Of a stretch of 64,000 nucleotides of DNA, positions 1 through 10,639 are shown in pieces. The DNA is from Sepiola atlantica (Eukaryota; Mollusca; Cephalopoda; Sepiida; Sepiolidae): NCBI GenBank assembly GCA_963556195.1, contig OY744520.1, forward strand, positions 7,500,991-7,564,990. Reading direction: 5' to 3'. Each line of letters begins with the position of its first letter. The first letter of the stretch is position 1. Both the position numbers and the translations under genes were made by a program. The notes beneath the pieces were generated by a model. The model was not told the origin of the DNA. It made no database searches and saw only the letters and a program-made list of their open reading frames with translations.

Positions 1-260
1 TGACAATTTCTTGTGACATACACTATCCTCTCCACAAGGAGGAGGTAATGCCTGTGAGTATAGTCTCATGGCAACAGAACAGATACTACACTACTTCCCC
101 CTCCTCAAAGTGAACATTGAAAGATGGTACATTAGTCTGATATAGTATAGAAAACTGAATTGAGCATTAAAAGATAGTACAATATTAATAGAAGCAATAG
201 TTGAGTTCCGGCTTCAGACAAACAGATACAAAATCTCCATTCTTAATAGATGTACAATTC
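1..260 (+). repeat. R1 SINE-like repeat, 3' part plus extended tail
   Basis: This carries the mid and 3' modules of the R1 family: a purine-rich 'aaggaggaggtaatgcctg' block, then 'aacagatactacac'. Unlike most copies it continues into a tail (about 120-260) that is repeated in reverse complement at 33,740-33,900, with shared strings such as 'actgaattgagcattaaaag' and 'caaatctccatt'. R1 therefore has either a longer version or a second element attached at the same boundary in both places. The copy is cut by the window start. Function is unknown; the family is inferred from internal similarity only. Confidence 0.6.
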
Positions 261-957
261 ATGGCTGTCAACAAACTAGAATGTTTAAATAAAATTTCTT
301 TTTGTAGAAAATCAATAAAAAAAATTTAATTCAATTGATTTTTTAAAAGAAACGAAAAAAAAAAAACAAGCAATCATCCCATCATTCATTAATGATAAAT
401 GCGTTATTTTATTAGAAAAAATAGTGGAAGTATTTTTTTTAGACAACTTAATAGAGTAGAATGTTTACAAGACATCGCATCATGTGTACATTCTAATTCT
501 CAATAGAAAATTTTGGATTCAAAGTGCCAATTCAACCGATACAGGATGTCCGAAACCATGGAAAGCAAATTGAGAATTCTATCCATGTAGAATGAATAAA
601 TGGTTTTCGGTTTAAAATTCCGACTTCAAAAAATGAAACCTGAACGCCGAAGAGTGTAGTGCGACTAAAATTTGAATCTGTCAACAAAATGAGGACAAAA
701 AGTCAATAACTCCTCATCGCAGAAATATAAACAGATGCAGGTTGTACACACACATGGAATACTTTTCTTTTTTATAAGCCAAAGAATGAATTTTTAAGAA
801 AAATTACAGACAGAAGACAGTGAAATGAATCTGTTAATATTTCAAGTTTTGTTTAAAGAAGTTTACTCCAATGCCAATATTTCTTTAACATGAAAGAAAA
901 ATAAACAAACAAGAACGGATATTTTAACAATGTGTCCAATGTAAAATGCTCTTATCA
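261..957. other. AT-rich stretch, nothing recognised
   Basis: Long A and T runs (about 300-375) and no frame with recognisable coding content. I see no repeat unit shared with other parts of the window and no RNA-like fold. Confidence 0.5.
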
Positions 958-1188
958 AACTTAGGTGTGACAGACCGACAAACATGTTATTATAAAACTT
1001 ACGCGTGACAGATCGACAAACATGTTATTATAAAACTTAGGTGTGACAGACCGACAAACATGTTATTATAAAACTTAGGTGTGACAGACCGACAAACATG
1101 TTATTATCAAACTTACGCGTGACAGACCGACAAACATGTTATTATAAAACTTAGGTGTGACAGACCGACAAACATGTTATTATACGCG
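958..1188. repeat. 38-bp minisatellite, six copies
   Basis: The unit begins 'ttaggtgtgacagaccgac' and ends 'catgttattataaaac'. Copies start at 961, 999, 1037, 1075, 1113 and 1151, an exact 38-bp period. Copies differ mainly at 'aggtgtg' versus 'acgcgtg'. The second and fifth carry the acgcgtg form, which suggests amplification of a higher-order block rather than of single units. Confidence 0.95.
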
Positions 1189-1475
1189 TGACAAAACAAT
1201 AAAAATACGATAAAATTTTATTATCATATCATGAGAAACCAATAAAAATATTATTATACTTACATGTGACAGACCAACGAAAATGCTATTATCAAAGTTA
1301 ATCACGACAGACCAACAAAAATGAAATCTCAAACTTAAGAATGACAGACTGACTGACAGAGCCTCTTGGTTTGACACATCTAAAATAAGATGAATCCATT
1401 TAATGTGTGCGTTTAACAATGAAAATAATGCTATTTCGAACTCAAGTGTGACTCACAAAGCCTCTCTCGTTGAGA
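1189..1475. repeat. Diverged relatives of the 38-bp unit (R7 dispersed family)
   Basis: The words 'gtgacagacc(a/g)ac', 'aatgctattatcaaa' and 'acttaa' recur here at irregular spacing, followed by 'agcctctt..gagatgt'. The same word order occurs at 17,760-17,810, 21,540-21,720 and 28,110-28,150. The clean minisatellite next door thus appears to be a local amplification of a piece of this dispersed repeat. Confidence 0.6.
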
Positions 1476-2128
1476 TGTAAGCGAGGATTTAATCAAGAAA
1501 TATTTTCAGAAGATGACAACAGAAAAGTAATTAGTAAATACATCAACGAGATTACTCCGTTTCAACAACGCTCGATACATAAGACACTTTAACACCTCTT
1601 ATGTACGACGAGACGGTTATGTAATCTATAAATGGAAGTTAACCAAAATGTCTCTTTGCTAAACAAAGTATTGATTAATGTCATCATACGAAACATGAGG
1701 CGCTCTATCCGCACGAGATTTCTCACATTTTCACAAACTTTCAAGCTACGTTAGGAAAGTCCTTAAGTTAGTAAAAGCAGCGTTTGAAAATCATTGACCT
1801 TTGTGTACCAGCAACAATATTGTGGGTATTATTATGGGTTACGTTTTTTTGCTTTATTTTTTTTTTTTTTTTTTTTTTTTCCCTTACTCGGATTTTTTTT
1901 TAATATCAAATTAAATATGTAGATTCAAGTATTTGTTGAATAAAAATTAAAAATGTATTTCTTGTGCATAATCTAAGATAATTATCTCCTTTACTGATCC
2001 TAAAGTCAGGGTCCAGTGTTCTGGTGAATAACTATCAATGTCACAATAAAGATCATGTTTTATTGTTGTTACTATAAACAATCGTCAGAGTACAGTGGGG
2101 AAAGTGATAAGCGGAGAGACAACATTAC

Positions 2129-2130
<2 letters not shown>
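1476..2130. other. Unassigned sequence with a poly-T tract
   Basis: No gene or shared repeat recognised. It contains a long poly-T run at about 1,857-1,880. Frames are short and broken. Confidence 0.5.
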
Positions 2131-2163
<33 letters not shown>

Positions 2164-2166
2164 TAA
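2131..2166. repeat. (TA)n(CA)n microsatellite
   Basis: A TA run followed by a CA run, directly abutting the 3' end of the R2 element on its right. In the other R2 copy (12.1 kb) the same end also runs into a TA-rich tract, so this is probably the element's tail. Confidence 0.8.
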
Positions 2167-2245
2167 AATATAGTCATCCACAGACAGCTGTTTCATTATT
2201 TCACGACTCATCAGTGTGGCTAGACATAGCGAGCACATAACCCCA
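2167..2245 (-). repeat. R2 tRNA-derived SINE-like element, 3' part
   Basis: The reverse complement reads 'ctagccacactgatgag', then 'gtctgtggatgac', matching 12,186-12,240 on the plus strand closely. The tRNA-like head of the 12.1-kb copy is barely recognisable here, so this copy is 5'-truncated or diverged. Confidence 0.65.
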
Positions 2246-2430
2246 AAGATTCAAAACATAATATATTTTATATATATATATATGTATATGAAAGTGTTAC
2301 TTCCTGTTTGTTCAAAAATGCAACTTAAAGGTTTTAGAGATACCTCATGACCACAGATATTCTGAAACTACCTAACTCAAGCTACTATAAGTATACTTCA
2401 TTCTGATCAAAGATGGTATCACATTATCGT
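2246..2430. other. Unassigned sequence with TA microsatellite
   Basis: A short TA tract lies near 2,262-2,290, followed by unrecognised sequence without coding signal. Confidence 0.4.
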
Positions 2431-2722
2431 GGGGTGTGAATTTGCGCTTGGCATTAATACATTTTATAACATAAAAATTAAAGAAATTAAAAAATAATAG
2501 AAATTGTATTGCTAATAAGGGGTTCAGGGCTTAGAGCAAAAGTTCCCAGGGGTCCTCATCGATTCCCTAGAAAAATTTACTTACACCCACTCCCACCCAA
2601 TCAATGCTGAGTACACACTTGGACTCCGCCCTAAAAATTGAAAATGTAAAAAGTAATAAAAAAGGTAATGTGGTGTTATGGGCTGAGCGCTAAAGGGCAT
2701 AGGGTTCCACATTCAATCTGGT
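2431..2722 (+). repeat. R3 dispersed repeat, copy 1
   Basis: Shared words 'ggggtgtgaatttg', 'aataaggggttcagggctt' and 'cccacccaatcaatgct' recur in the same order at 15,856-15,995 (partial), 26,131-26,290 plus 26,635-26,700, and 30,757-30,890. No coding capacity is evident. The copy here is uninterrupted across the point where the 26-kb copy carries an insertion. Confidence 0.7.
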
Positions 2723-3186
2723 CTTCCTGCTAGTATAAAACATGTTCAATAAAAATTTTTAAAAAGAATTCAATTAAAAAAAAGACATTCTTAATTTTAA
2801 AAAAAAAAAAAAAAAAAAAAAACGATGAAAACTAAACATGTCTGATTTATAATAAGTGTTCAGATGGTTATAATGATTCATGAGAACATTATAGCACTTG
2901 AATTAAATGAAGTTTGGCACTTACTCTTAGAACATCGGACAATAGTTGAAGTCTGTAACATTCTTTTCAGAATAAAGTTATTGAGCTCCATCAATACAAA
3001 TTTTTTTCCATTTATCAAAACCAAAAGTATGAAGTCAGCTAAAAAATACCAGACTCAGAACAAACAAATATTTATTAGTGAAAGAATCATAAACATGTTA
3101 ACATAATAAGATTTGTTTTTTAGAAAATTGTTGGTCTAAAAAGTTTCTGGGCATTCTTAACTTAGTGTTTGTTGAGTGAGAAAAGT
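2723..3186. other. Unassigned sequence with poly-A tract
   Basis: A poly-A run lies at about 2,799-2,822. An 80-codon open frame (2,864-3,106, +) has no recognisable motif and AT-driven composition; I do not call it a gene. Confidence 0.4.
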
Positions 3187-3252
3187 GACGGTGGGGGACA
3201 GTGGATATGGTGCCGATTGCAGGCTCGGTATATCGTGTTTGAGTTCAGTAGG
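3187..3252 (+). repeat. Degenerate tRNA-like head of a SINE
   Basis: A box-A-like stretch ('ggacagtggatatggtgcc') is followed about 40 bases later by a box-B-like 'gtttgagttcag', the spacing expected of a tRNA-derived internal RNA polymerase III promoter. Several positions deviate from the consensus and acceptor pairing is not convincing, so this is a SINE head rather than a tRNA gene. Confidence 0.4.
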
Positions 3253-3898
3253 AGATCTAGCTCCACTTTCATTATGGGATGTTGGAAACTTTCACATGGG
3301 CCCTCCTGTGAGTAGCCGATTTTAAATGAGAATCAGAGAAATGAAGGGCCACACCTGAATGAAACTCATCCATACAAGAGTTATTTTGTTGTTTATTTAA
3401 TGAGGGGTAATGGATGTCATCCGGCTCTCAGGGGGACGAGGCTCCCCAGATGGATGCTGGAACACGGTCAGATGGACAAAGGCGACGACAATCATTTTAA
3501 CTTGAAATATTTTATTTACTTAGCTATGGATCCATTTCCTTATCTATGAGTGGTTTCTGGCTATCGTCAGATGAGACATGAGGGGAGTCTAAACACTTAT
3601 CTCCATGTGGCAATCTTTTCTTACCCAGCTCTAAAATGCAACCGCTTTTAACTTCAAATCCTTCTATAATTATCACATGACTAAATTCAACCAATCATCT
3701 TCGTATTTGGGAACAGGTGAAGCTATGGTCCAACTTTGGTAATTTTTGCATTCGGTATATTTCCCGTTACTATTGGGGCAACATTTATCAAGGCCAAGCC
3801 ACTTGAAGATGAGGGTTAAGGAGACGAAAATGATTGCCAGCCGGAAGATGAGGAACCCTATGGGAGTACTAACATTGATCAATGGTATGAACCGATTA
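3253..3898. other. Possible SINE body and unassigned sequence
   Basis: GC-richer patches at 3,410-3,480 (with 'ctcagggggacgaggctcccc') may be the body of the SINE headed at 3,187. A 69-codon minus frame at 3,673-3,882 has hydrophobic and Cys-rich patches but no family I recognise. Confidence 0.3.
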
Positions 3899-4261
3899 TT
3901 ACTTATTGGACAGTTTTTGACAAGAATTTGTTGGTATTAGATTTTTGTTGCCCTTGGATTTGAAAACGACCACGTTGTAATCAGCAATGAAGCAGTCCTG
4001 CAGTAATGTGTTCCACAGACATGAAGCCTTTGAAAATAAGCTATGTCCATGGAAATTATGCTTGATACTAGACACATGGAAGGAGAAAGGAAAGTCTTTT
4101 GATGTGATAGCAAAACAAGTTCTTGCTGTGAATGTCTTACAAGGAGGAACCAAAGATTGGAGCTCAGTCGAGCCCCTTCCATGGAAATAACGATAGAGTA
4201 AAGAGAGACTAGCAACGTCATCAGCGCTTAACTCCAAAAACATGTTACAGCTCAATAACAT
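3899..4261 (-). pseudogene. LINE reverse transcriptase C-terminal fragment
   Basis: The minus strand reads an open stretch with the signature of the region downstream of the reverse transcriptase domain in many animal non-LTR retrotransposons: 'DDVASLSLLYRYFHG', a Pro/Cys patch 'LVPPCKT', then 'SKASCLWNTLLQDCF' (usual form FPRT..LWN.LP..) and 'FKSKGNKNL'. The catalytic domain itself is missing, so this is a 5'-truncated or broken insertion. The 7,940-8,170 fragment is a diverged copy of the same 3' portion. It is open over 120 codons but covers only the very end of a large protein and cannot be functional. Confidence 0.8.
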
Positions 4262-5929
4262 GCAACATGTTGAAGCACATACATGTGGTGGTTTTAAAAA
4301 AATCTACCAAGAGAGAAAGTACTTTAAGAGACTCATAAAAAAAAGTAGATATAAAAAAAAAAACAAAGACATTATCAAAAGATATTTTTCCAAAACAAGT
4401 AATTCGTACAATACTTTCAAATGGTAGATGAATTCTTTCCCAGTAAACACTAACAATGTAATGCGAGCCACTCTCTCTTTCATTCCAAGGCTACGGCTCG
4501 AAGCAAAACCCCACCTAACATTAACATTCCATTCAGAATGAGCAAGATAATCCACAAGAGGGACTCTCCAATTCCCCTAGAAAGAGTTGCGTCCCAAAGA
4601 GTCCAGAAGTCAATCAACTATTTTGATTTAATGGTTTGACTGTTTAAAAAAAAATTTTTTTTTTTTTTTTTAATCAAAACAAATCAATAAAGTAAAAGTA
4701 CTACAAAAAAAGCCTGTGGAAATTCTACGGTTAATTAAATAAAATAATACTTTCCCTGCAAACTGGCTGGTGCTGCTGTATGCCGAGCATGACAACTTTT
4801 CTTTTGTTTATATACATACAAAAGCTGGAAGATATGCAAGTATATTAGAAAAAATGTGGCATGTTGGGTCACCCATTGAGCTTGGGTTAGATTGTTTGAA
4901 TAAGAAAAAGTGAGTTTGCAAAGCCAGTTATATTTAAAAAATAAAAACACAAAATCCAAAATTTGTCTTTTTGTTTGCTATATTTCCCCTATCTCTTTAT
5001 CTCCAGCTATGGATTAAATAGTATTAATACTTGGAGCGATATTGCCTATTGTTTATAATGGACTATTTTAATCTTCTATTTTATAATTAGTTTTTATTAC
5101 CTTAGACTAGAGAGACAAAAAATAAACACGATGAGGGGCAAGTCTCTTGGACTTCTCTGTGGCACTGGACGCAAGCAATGCAGGTCCAGGAGAGGTGTGA
5201 TTGGAGATTGTGAAACTCTTGCTTCACAATTAACTCTCTGCGCAGGCCCCTTACAGAAGGTATCCATTGTCTCAAGACTGGACGTAGGCTTCCCTAATAT
5301 GATTTCCTGTTTCTGAAGCTGTAAAGAAACTGGAATAAATTACATCCTTGTAACCCTATTAATAATATAACCCCTATATTGAAAAATTATGGAAATACAC
5401 TAAATATTGTCTTTAATTGAAAAAGCAGAGAGGACATTTTTATTAAGATATAAACTAATATTATCGTGTGAACAAAACTGCTTTAATTTTAAATGCATAA
5501 TAAACAGTTGAAAATATGTACTCGTGTCGAATATTCAAGATGAGGATAAACTGGTCTTTGTTAATTATTATTGTGAAATAGCTGCATTCTTAAAACAGAT
5601 TTGTACAATAAATCATATTGACTATTTTCCAATAGTGCAAGACACGCACGCACGAGCGCCATTGACATCATATAAACTCTGCAAATATTCAATGACAATG
5701 CTACGTCGGTAATTAACCATGTTGCTACAAACAATATCACAGATGAAGCCAAAACAATAACTGTAAAAAGATAAATATCTTCTCCCATCCTGATCACTCG
5801 AAATAAATTCACAATATATAAGTGGTCTGTCCAGTTTGTTAGTATGACAACGGCACTTGATTATCTAATAAGAATGTACAGCTGTTGATGAGTGTCACAA
5901 GTACTTTTAGGCTATTAGACCTAAGAATG
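4262..5929. other. Unassigned 1.7 kb
   Basis: Minus strand 4,430-4,620 and plus strand 5,131-5,320 are less AT-rich and look more complex than their surroundings, but I recognise no protein family or repeat. There is a poly-T run at about 4,650-4,670. No convincing exon boundaries or long frames. Confidence 0.4.
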
Positions 5930-6135
5930 TGAAATTTGAGTCAAATGTTTCTCCCCCTATGCAGGAGCCAGAGATCTATACCTCTATAAATGCCTGAGCA
6001 GCCCCATCAACATTCCCCGGTAGGGGAAACTCAGACGATTAGCAATAAACTAACCCCTTCTCAGAAAGAAGGTAAAGCCTGGGAGTCTGAACCTACTGAG
6101 ACTTAAGGGAACCAGACAGCAGCAAAGCCACTAGG
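5930..6135 (+). repeat. R1 SINE-like repeat copy
   Basis: It contains 'cattccccggtaggggaaactcaga', then 'gcaataaac', 'aaggtaaagcctgggag' and a final 'ctgagac' block. The first motif is shared with the reverse complement of 12,985-13,000, identifying a subfamily in which the middle module differs from that at 17-20 kb. The terminal 'atactacac' segment is missing or diverged. Confidence 0.55.
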
Positions 6136-7335
6136 TCGGACTGATTGTCGAGGACGTATCTTCGACTGGTACGAACAACCCCTACTCAAGCCGTGTCAGG
6201 TAGAGCTTTGATTTTTAGAGTATTTTTATAAGTGTTTAGGGATTCAAATGATTTTGAAAATTTAAAAGGGCCACTGATGAGGGAGAATTAAAATGTTTAA
6301 CTTCAGATTTTAATCAGATTTAAACGATTGTTAAAATGCATTATACAATTCTTACAATCTGTCCAAATTTCGATCATTTAAAATTTAAAAAAACAATGGG
6401 AGCTTTTTCCTTTCTTTATTTGCATCATTTATTTATGTCATCCTTTTATGCTGTTGTTGGCCCTACTCTCTATTCCCCTCGTCCCATCACTTCTCGTCTC
6501 ATCCCAACATCTCAAACATTCATTGTGAAAACAACCAAGTAAGATTATCAGAGTTTTTGTATTATATATATATATAATACAAATACTAGACGTACTCATG
6601 ACCCAACTACGACTACTTATTCTACTTTGATTTCATTCGAAAACTCATAAATTGTAACATATCTGTTAAGACATCATTCTTGCATAACTAAAACTAACTT
6701 CTACATTATTCTTATGGATAATATAGAAGTAAAGAGACTTATAAATTTGTCATCAAATTTAGATACGCATTTGTGGTATGTACAGATACTATGTAAATTA
6801 GCTGCCAACGCTGAAAAAAGAGAGCCACTCTTTCTCTAAATGATCACAGATATTAGAAATATTAGAAAGCGGTTGATTCAACATAGAGTGATAGGGGGAG
6901 GGGCCGAGAAAATGCATATACGGCTAAGTGAGAGATGGGTAACTTGTTCAGTTAATTACAAATAACAGCTGATTAGAGTGGATTTTTTTAAAAGCATAAC
7001 TCAATCCCAAAACCATGAAATATTTAAACATGTATTTCGTATGATTAAAATATAGAGGAAAAAAGCCTTAGAGAAATGAAAGTTGATTAACTCGCCTTTC
7101 GTATACTAATAAATAGATACACGCATATTTTTGCACAACTCATTGGTCAATTAATAGGATAGGCATGCATGTCAATCCAAGACCAAAATTTCTCGTATCA
7201 TTCGCTCTAAGTTCGAACATCTAAAATATCCAATGTGCAAACAACCAAGCAATATTAGATATAATATAAGGTACAGAAACTTATCTGTAATTTGATTGGC
7301 CACACCCTTTCTTCTTCTCTGCACTCTCTCTCTCT
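6136..7335. other. Unassigned, with a short internal repeat
   Basis: A word of the form 'acatct(a/c)aa..attca.tgtg' followed by 'aacaaccaag' occurs at about 6,508-6,540 and again near 7,217-7,255, a weak dispersed pair. A self-complementary TA tract lies at 6,560-6,580. No gene seen. Confidence 0.4.
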
Positions 7336-7705
7336 CATAGACGTGATGTTGCTAGTCTCAGTCTTTTCTATAAATACTATTATGACATGTGTTCTTCAGA
7401 ATTATGTGATCTATTCTCTGCTTCTTTTGTTCCAGCTAGTTTGACTCGTTGATCTAGTGGTCTCCATCAATTCGCTGTTTTCATACCTCATTGTAATACA
7501 GCTCCCTATTCCAGTAGCTTCTTTCCAAGAACTGTATGCTTGTGGAACTCTCTTCCTGCTGACTGTTTTCCTCCTACCTATAGATTTGGTATTTTCAAGA
7601 CTAAGGCCAATAGGCATCTCGTGTCTTTGCGATAATCATATTTCGTTCATGTTAGCTCCTTACATCAAGTGGCTTCATGCCTTGTCTGGAGCGATTTCCA
7701 TAATT
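7336..7705 (+). pseudogene. LINE reverse transcriptase C-terminal fragment with 3' UTR
   Basis: In frame the plus strand reads 'HRRDVASLSLFYKYYYDMC', an in-frame stop near 7,450, then 'SSSFFPRTVCLWNSLPADCF' and 'FKTKANRHL'. These are the conserved blocks at the C-terminus of a family of animal non-LTR retrotransposons. The following 'cttacatcaagtggcttc..ccttgtctggagcgatttcc' is repeated in reverse complement at 26,345-26,408, so it is the element's 3' UTR. The catalytic domain is absent and a stop interrupts the frame: a dead, 5'-truncated copy. Confidence 0.85.
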
Positions 7706-7810
7706 TTTTAAATTTACCCGAGCTTTCATATAATAATAGATAGATGCACACATTCACACATCAAAACAGTGGTATTGAAATAAGTTGAAACATTTACACG
7801 AATCTATAAC

Positions 7811-7812
<2 letters not shown>

Positions 7813-7841
<29 letters not shown>

Positions 7842-8175
7842 AGCTCAAGTGCTTTCTTTTTGTACCAATGGTACACAACTTAGCAAGGCCAAAGGCCACT
7901 CAAGGATGATATGAAATGTTTGCTACTTGAAAGATAAAAACTCAAGAAAGGACCGAGGATAATTAATGGGATGAACAAAGTTTGATTACTTATGAGAACG
8001 GTGTATGACACGAATCTGTTGACATTAGATTTGAAGATGACCATGTTGTCATCTGCAGGGAAGCCCTTGTAAAGAAGTTATGTTTGTAGAAATTTCGTCT
8101 GACACTAAACATAGAGGAAAAAAAGGAAAGTTTTTTTTTTGTTTTGTTTTTGTGGTATTTGCTACCACAAAAAAA
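7813..8175 (-). pseudogene. LINE 3' end with (ATC)n tail
   Basis: On the minus strand an R/K-rich remnant of the LINE C-terminus (8,160 down to about 7,985) aligns base by base with 3,895-4,110: 'agatttgaagatgaccatgttgt', 'gaaatttcgtctgacact' and the ggaaag run correspond to matching words there, with a deletion removing the Trp-Asn block. It is followed by about 150 bp of 3' UTR and ends in a (GAT)n tract at 7,813-7,838, i.e. (ATC)n on the element's strand. I infer that this trinucleotide is the element's own tail. Confidence 0.65.
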
Positions 8176-8425
8176 AAACATTGCTGTGAGTTCTTGCTGT
8201 GATGGTTTATTTGTACCAAATATGATTGGATTACAGAAAGGATTGTTAATTTTATTAACAGTTATATTGTTAACGTATTATCTCAAAAACAGACAAACAC
8301 CTAGTAAAAAAAAATCAGAAGTTATCTATATATCAATATACGTGTACCTTTGTTTTGTGTCACACTTTCAAGAAAACAACGGGTATTAAAATAAGTTACA
8401 ACAGCTATAGCCAGTGTCACAATAA

Positions 8426-8771
8426 AAACTTTGGGTGCTTCTGTATTATTGGGGACAGGTGAAATTCCATCTTTAATTTAGAAGAGTGGGTTGAAAGGGA
8501 GATAATTCAAACTGTTTATTAAATTGTTAGGTGAAAGTATAGAATAGTTAATCACCCCCCCCCCACCTCCCCATCTTAAGAATGGCTTTCTAAATTATAA
8601 CGTTATTATTTAAGCCCGGTCCGTAAACTGCATAAGTACCCTTTTTTTATTTATTTTCTTACTAAATCTCTGGATTTTCCTTATGGGTTATGGTTACAGC
8701 AAAAAAAAATTTTTTTTTTAAACTTCTAAAGTTTTTATCTGTCCCTAATAATATAGAAGCACCAAATTTTG
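8426..8771. mobile_element. Short inverted-terminal-repeat element (Merlin-like MITE)
   Basis: The ends are inverted repeats of about 30 bp starting 'GGTGCTTCT(g/a)TATTATT(g/a)GGGACAG' at 8,434 and 8,763. They are flanked by an 8-bp direct repeat, aaactttg (8,426-8,433) and aaattttg (8,764-8,771). The inside holds 'gggagataattcaaact', also present in the 34.2-kb relative, a poly-C run at about 8,556-8,565 and no coding capacity. Assignment to Merlin rests on the GG start, the 8-bp duplication and resemblance of the first bases to the transposase-bearing element at 37,066 (GGTACTT). A hAT-type element also makes 8-bp duplications and is the main alternative. Confidence 0.7.
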
Positions 8772-8795
8772 TTATATATACCTCAAAGATTTCAA

Positions 8796-8822
8796 ATATA
8801 TATATATATATATATATATATA
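8796..8822. repeat. (TA)n microsatellite
   Basis: An uninterrupted TA run about 27 bp long. Confidence 0.9.
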
Positions 8823-9084
8823 GCTGAAGATCCCCGTGTTAATATTAGATGCTTACGTTAAGGTCTCCTGCTTTTGTTTCACTGTTAGATACTAAATCCC
8901 CCTTTTTATTTTATTTACTTACTATTATATATTATTTATTTATGAATTTTCCAACAAATGTTAAGTCTACACTATTTTGGATTTAGTTAGTTTCTCTGGG
9001 AATTTAAACTGCATTTTCCTTCTTTTTTTTTTTCTTTTTTCTTTTTTTGTCTTTTTGTTTAAAATAACTCAAAGCTTCTTTAGA

Positions 9085-9106
9085 CTATATATATATATAT
9101 ATATAC
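9085..9106. repeat. (TA)n microsatellite next to an element end
   Basis: The TA run abuts the 3' terminus of the Helitron-like element that follows; such tracts sit beside several element ends in this window. Confidence 0.8.
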
Positions 9107-9606
9107 TAACCGTATTCACCAGGCATTGCCGTGCGGAGATATATTGCTGGTCGTTAGGATTATTTAGGAAAAAATAATTTCAAATATAGTCCTGTTTACA
9201 AATTGTTACATTGAATAAAAGTTCAAAATAACATATGTAATATGAGGTCAAGTAATAAAACTGTTAATATAATGGGGTTACTAAAAAAGACTGTTGTTCA
9301 AAGACAGGTGTAAAACAACAAATGGATTAAGTGAATAAAAAAAATTAAAAAAATTTAACCAAATTATTTATATTAATTTCTTTCATTTGCAATATATTTC
9401 AATTTCAGGACAAATTGTTAAAAAAATAAACTTAAATCATAAAAATACAATTAAAAATATTTTTTAAAATACATTCTGCATTGAGATATTCTTTGTTTAA
9501 TTTTATTTCTGTTTTATGAAACAAAGAAAATCTTCTTTTTTTTTATTAATTTCGTTTTTTACGTTCTAATATATTTCAGTTACTTTATGGACCTAACCAA
9601 TAATTC
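9107..9606 (-). mobile_element. Helitron-like non-autonomous element
   Basis: This aligns with the reverse complement of 24,612-24,968 over its whole length: 'ggagatatattg', 'aaaaaata.tttcaaatatag', 'acgttctaatatatttcagtta' and 'atggacctaacc' occur in the same order. Read on the minus strand the 3' end is a short hairpin around 'gcaatgcc', then '(c/t)tag' followed by T, as in Helitron ends. No RepHel coding sequence. The copy is about 140 bp longer than its partner through AT-rich insertions. Confidence 0.55.
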
Positions 9607-10306
9607 TTCATAATCGCAGATGGAATCAAAGGAAAACTTCAAAGATGTCTTTAGATTCTGCGAAAAATTTAACCTTCGTTGAAACTTTTTTGAATGTTTT
9701 AACTATCAACATATGGATTTCTAACGCACAACATCGACTTAGTGAACATAGCTAATTAACATTATTTAAAACTCATTTTAATAAATATATTATCGGTAGT
9801 AAGGATTTCTTTTCAATGACGCACAACTTTAACTAAAGTAAATAATAATAAATTATTTATAAAGAAAAAAAATCTACTTTCGAAAAACGGTGCAAAACAG
9901 CTGGTGTTCGGTCAAACTAATTAAGTCTTTAAAAACGTCCAGACTTTATGACTTTGGTTACCATTGCTATATTATTATTAACAAAGACAAAATACATTAG
10001 ATTTATTTTACTTCGATGGAACTTTAAATCTTTATTTTTGTGTCTTGTTTACTTATTTCAACATTAATTAATGTGTTTCTTAACTCCACACAAAAGAAGC
10101 AAAGTTCAATTTTGTCGGGTTTCTTTTAATACGTTCGAAAATTGTTTTTTTATTATTATTATTTAGGAGTACAACTGAAGCATAATACTTGACTTTTTTT
10201 AGCTTTAATTCTAGCAATAATTTACTTTAAATAACTTTAACCGACAGTTTAAAGGCTTCAAAAGCACTTTTGAAATATGACAGTGTTGGACAATTTTTTT
10301 CATTAA
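9607..10306. other. AT-rich, nothing recognised
   Basis: Poly-T and poly-A rich sequence without a recognisable repeat or frame. Confidence 0.5.
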
Positions 10307-10520
10307 TCTCTGTATTACAAAAAAATATATCAGACAGGATCTTGTGTGTGTGTGTGTGTGTGTGTTTCTTGCCTATACGTAACTTTTATAAATACACATT
10401 GAATTTTTGATTGAATATTTATTTATCAATATTATTTTGAAATCAAAAATAAAATCAGAGAAAAATTTAAAATATTTTTTTAAAATCCTATTTAAAAAAA
10501 AAAATCATGAAAAATTATAT
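10307..10520 (+). repeat. R5 dispersed repeat copy
   Basis: It starts 'tctctgtatta', contains a (TG)n run at about 10,344-10,364 in the position where other copies have 'gtgtgtgttt', then 'acgtaacttttataaatac' and 'aatatttatt..gaaatcaaaaat'. Other copies lie at 12,262-12,600, 34,111-34,852 and 44,587-44,760. The start with TC and, in one copy, a hairpin end suggest a Helitron-like element; the 3' end is not clear here. Confidence 0.65.
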
Positions 10521-10639
10521 TTTATTGTTTTTTCACCTGGCAATATAATGCACGACACTTATTTTATTTATAACTTGAAACGTACTGAAAGAAGTTGATA
10601 TATTTTGTTCTATTATACATTGTTTTGAAAAACTTTTGT

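Noticed and set aside
958..1188. CRISPR-like regular direct repeats
   Set aside because: The units are contiguous, without unique spacers, and the sequence context is eukaryotic. The same applies to the 73-bp and 53/54-bp arrays and to the giant array.
3673..3882. 69-codon minus-strand frame with hydrophobic segment and Cys residues
   Set aside because: Short, AT-driven, no motif or splice context that I can defend; possibly chance.
5131..5316. 61-codon plus-strand frame in a GC-richer patch
   Set aside because: No family recognised and no similar sequence elsewhere in the window; insufficient for a gene call.
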